Assembly (NCBI GenBank): GCA_900470805.1
Contig: UCCA01000033.1
Coordinates: 1-64,000, forward strand
Source: Hyphomicrobiales bacterium
Lineage (GTDB): Bacteria > Pseudomonadota > Alphaproteobacteria > Rhizobiales > Rhizobiaceae
DNA: 64,000 nt
Reading direction: 5' to 3'
The translations under genes and the position numbers were made by a program. The notes beneath the pieces were generated by a model that was given only the letters and a program-made list of their open reading frames with translations, did no database searches and was not told where the DNA came from. Shown piece by piece: positions 62,139-64,000 of the stretch (within the stretch, counting starts at the first letter, position 1; each line of letters begins with the position of its first letter).

Positions 62139-63773
62139 ATGTCAATTTGGACGACCGGTCCCGCCACTTTGTGGCGGGGCTTGCTCTCGATGCTGTTTTT
62201 GGTCGTTGCCCTGGGGACGGCTAAAGCAGAAGAAACCACGAAACAGAATATAGTCGCACGGCTGTGCTCATCAGCGGCAGCAGAACAACTAAATGGTGTT
62301 TCCGATCTCCTTCTCGCCGTCGAGGCCAACAATGTCGAACCCGCCTGGGGTCTGACAATTCTGGATGCGATCAGCCGACGAGCCCTGATTTGCGAAGGGC
62401 CCGAAGCGGTGGTGATCACGTCGAAGGAGATGCTTTCGGCTATTTCACTGGCGCCAGCATCGCACGCGCCTGAAATGAAAACGGGCGCCTTGGTCAACCT
62501 TAGAATGCGGGGAAAAGTGGACGCAGGTTTAGCCCTGCTTCGCTTGCTTGTCGATACCAGCGGCCCTGGCGCGATGAGAGATGCCGAGGAACTGGGCAAG
62601 CGGGTCCAGATGGTTCCAATCACGCTCATTGAGCGGGCGGCAAATCTGGCGACCAATAGTGCGCTGGCGGAAAAGCTGAGAGATCTTGTCGCTTCAGGAG
62701 CGCTGCAAGACGCCGATCCAGTAAAAAAGCTGGCCGCGATAGCAACACTGGCGGCCTCCCCGTCAAGTCACAACCTGAGCTTATTGTTGGAAGCGCAGAA
62801 AAATCTGACGACTGAAAACGCCGAAATCCAAAAAGCCCTTGCTTCAGCAATCTCGCAGACAAGATTGTGGCTCGAGATTGGCAAGATTTCCCAATTGGCT
62901 TTCAGCGGATTAAGCTATGCCAGCATCCTCTTCATGGCTGCGATGGGTCTCGCTGTCATTTTCGGGTTGATGGGGGTCATCAATCTCGCTCAAGGCGAAC
63001 TGATCATGATCGGGGCCTATGTCACATTTCTGGTGCAGGAGGCCTTGAAGCTGCTGGCGCCGGGGTTGGTGGGCTATTATCTGTTGATAGCAATACCATT
63101 TGCTTTCCTGGTTACCGGCGGCGTCGGCGTCGCGATGGAAGTAACTGTCATCCGCCATTTATATAAGCGTCCGTTGACGACGTTGCTGGCCACCTGGGCG
63201 ATAAGCCTGCTGCTCATCAATCTGGTGCGGGTGCTGTTTGGAACGCAGAATCTGGAATTTGTCACCCCCGTCTTTTTGAGCGGCGGCGTTCACATATTCG
63301 CTGACTTTTTCGTGACCTGGAACCGCCTTTTCGCAATAGCATTCGCGTTCATCGTATTGTGTGCCGCTCTCGTCGTCCTGCGTTTTACCCGGCTCGGTAT
63401 GTTTATTCGTGCGGTTACAGAAAATCGCACCATGGCGAGTTGTATCGGCGTTTCGGTGCGGTTCGTGGATATGGTCGCCTTTGGCCTGGGTGCCGGGCTG
63501 GCCGGTCTCGCGGGTCTCGCGCTGTCTCCAATCTACACCGTTAACCCCGGCATGGGCACAGGGTTTATCGTGGATGCCTTCATGATCGTGGTCCTTGGCG
63601 GCGTCGGCAGTCTCGTCGGCACCGCGGTTGCGGCCCTGAGCATAGGGATGATCAACGTAATCATAGAACCCGTTTACGGAGCGGTCGCAGCAAAGGTCAT
63701 CGCTCTTTTGATCATCGTTGTTTTTATTCAGTTTCGTCCAGAAGGCATGATTGCCCAGAAGGGGAGGCGTTAA
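62139..63773 (+). CDS. urtB: Urea ABC transporter permease UrtB
   Basis: A 544-residue protein from ATG 62139; ATG 62124 is also in frame. A signal peptide (LLSMLFLVVALGTAKA) and a helical extracytoplasmic domain (about 30-255) precede a LivH-type permease with about eight membrane segments (GLMGVINLAQGELIMIGAYV near 280, VTENRTMASCIGVSVRFVDM, then PEGMI). This large N-terminal extension is the mark of UrtB as opposed to LivH. Only 1 nt separates its stop from urtC. Confidence 0.85.
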   Translation: MSIWTTGPATLWRGLLSMLFLVVALGTAKAEETTKQNIVARLCSSAAAEQLNGVSDLLLAVEANNVEPAWGLTILDAISRRALICEGPEAVVITSKEMLSAISLAPASHAPEMKTGALVNLRMRGKVDAGLALLRLLVDTSGPGAMRDAEELGKRVQMVPITLIERAANLATNSALAEKLRDLVASGALQDADPVKKLAAIATLAASPSSHNLSLLLEAQKNLTTENAEIQKALASAISQTRLWLEIGKISQLAFSGLSYASILFMAAMGLAVIFGLMGVINLAQGELIMIGAYVTFLVQEALKLLAPGLVGYYLLIAIPFAFLVTGGVGVAMEVTVIRHLYKRPLTTLLATWAISLLLINLVRVLFGTQNLEFVTPVFLSGGVHIFADFFVTWNRLFAIAFAFIVLCAALVVLRFTRLGMFIRAVTENRTMASCIGVSVRFVDMVAFGLGAGLAGLAGLALSPIYTVNPGMGTGFIVDAFMIVVLGGVGSLVGTAVAALSIGMINVIIEPVYGAVAAKVIALLIIVVFIQFRPEGMIAQKGRR

Positions 63774-63774
63774 T

Positions 63775-64000
63775 ATGCGAGACATCCTGTTCTCCTATCG
63801 CCAAAGAATTGCAGCCGAACGCCGAACCAATGATGTCATTGCAATGCTTCTGGTTTGTCTCGGCCTGGTTATATTGGCGTGCGGCGTCACGGGCGCCGGG
63901 CCGTCAAGCTACGTCCTCAATCTCGTCGGCCAGATAGCGACGTTCGGCATGCTTGCCATATCGCTCGATATCATCTGGGGATACGCGGGAATTCTCAGTC
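63775..64000 (+). CDS. urtC: Urea ABC transporter permease UrtC (3' part beyond window)
   Basis: The first 75 codons of a LivM/UrtC-type permease: a cytoplasmic start MRDILFSYRQRIAAERRTND, a first helix (VIAMLLVCLGLVILACGV) and the typical LVGQIATFGMLAISLDIIWG. A good ribosome site (GGGGAGG) lies 8 nt upstream. The gene runs off the right edge. Confidence 0.85.
   Translation, partial: MRDILFSYRQRIAAERRTNDVIAMLLVCLGLVILACGVTGAGPSSYVLNLVGQIATFGMLAISLDIIWGYAGILS

Noticed and set aside
1..64000. CRISPR arrays, tRNA or rRNA genes
   Set aside because: No regularly spaced repeats and no tRNA- or rRNA-like sequences were noticed on reading either strand.

Overview
The window looks like a segment of a large conjugative repABC plasmid from an alphaproteobacterium of the Rhizobiaceae (Agrobacterium/Rhizobium type). 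The reasons are the head-to-head arrangement of a repABC cassette and a complete traI-trbBCDEJKLFGHI mating-pair operon, two perfect TraR-type tra-box cores between them, HWE-family histidine kinases, and many AraC/TetR/LysR-controlled catabolic and efflux clusters. No rRNA, tRNA or CRISPR array was seen.

Layout. 1-15 kb is accessory metabolism: small regulator-plus-target modules. They are a TetR-controlled FAD monooxygenase with a C-C-type alpha/beta hydrolase, a MarR-controlled SDR and MBL-fold hydrolase, a FUSC/DUF1656/HlyD aromatic-acid efflux operon with paralogous AraC regulators, a VOC protein with a TetR regulator, and an SDR/MFS pair with a LysR regulator. 15.2-25.5 kb (minus strand) is the type IV secretion (mating-pair) operon, led by an acyl-homoserine-lactone synthase, traI. 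25.5-29.5 kb (plus strand) is repA, a parS-like site, repB, an antisense counter-transcript RNA and repC. 29.9-32.5 kb is a sensory unit of two PAS/HWE kinases and a single-domain response regulator. 32.5-38.6 kb is a second catabolic/regulatory block in which four copies of one 16-bp motif mark the upstream regions of an araC, a hydrolase and an EF-hand gene. 38.6-41.4 kb holds a tyrosine recombinase, a small partner gene and an RHE_PE00001-type DNA-binding protein.

41.4-58.5 kb (minus strand) is the most striking part: an eight-gene, translationally coupled defence operon. In transcription order it encodes a small HTH protein, an N6-adenine methyltransferase, an AAA15-type ATPase, a small possibly TOPRIM-like protein, an HsdS-like specificity protein, a NERD/tandem-kinase/P-loop protein, a protein of unknown function, and a giant HerA/FtsK-like ATPase. 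The gene set and order match, from memory, the methylation-associated defence system MADS (mad1-mad8) described in Pseudomonas. There is no HsdR, PglZ or BrxC, so it is neither a type I restriction system nor BREX. Candidate nuclease motifs lie inside MAD6 (NERD) and MAD8 (PD-(D/E)XK-like).

58.5-64 kb: a gene-poor stretch with an IS110-family transposase remnant, then a ROK-family repressor divergent from a urea/short-amide ABC transporter (urtA, urtB and the start of urtC), with a 25-bp inverted-repeat operator between them.

Starts given here were chosen by Shine-Dalgarno sequence, overlap with the upstream gene and family length. All family assignments come from reading motifs, without database searches.
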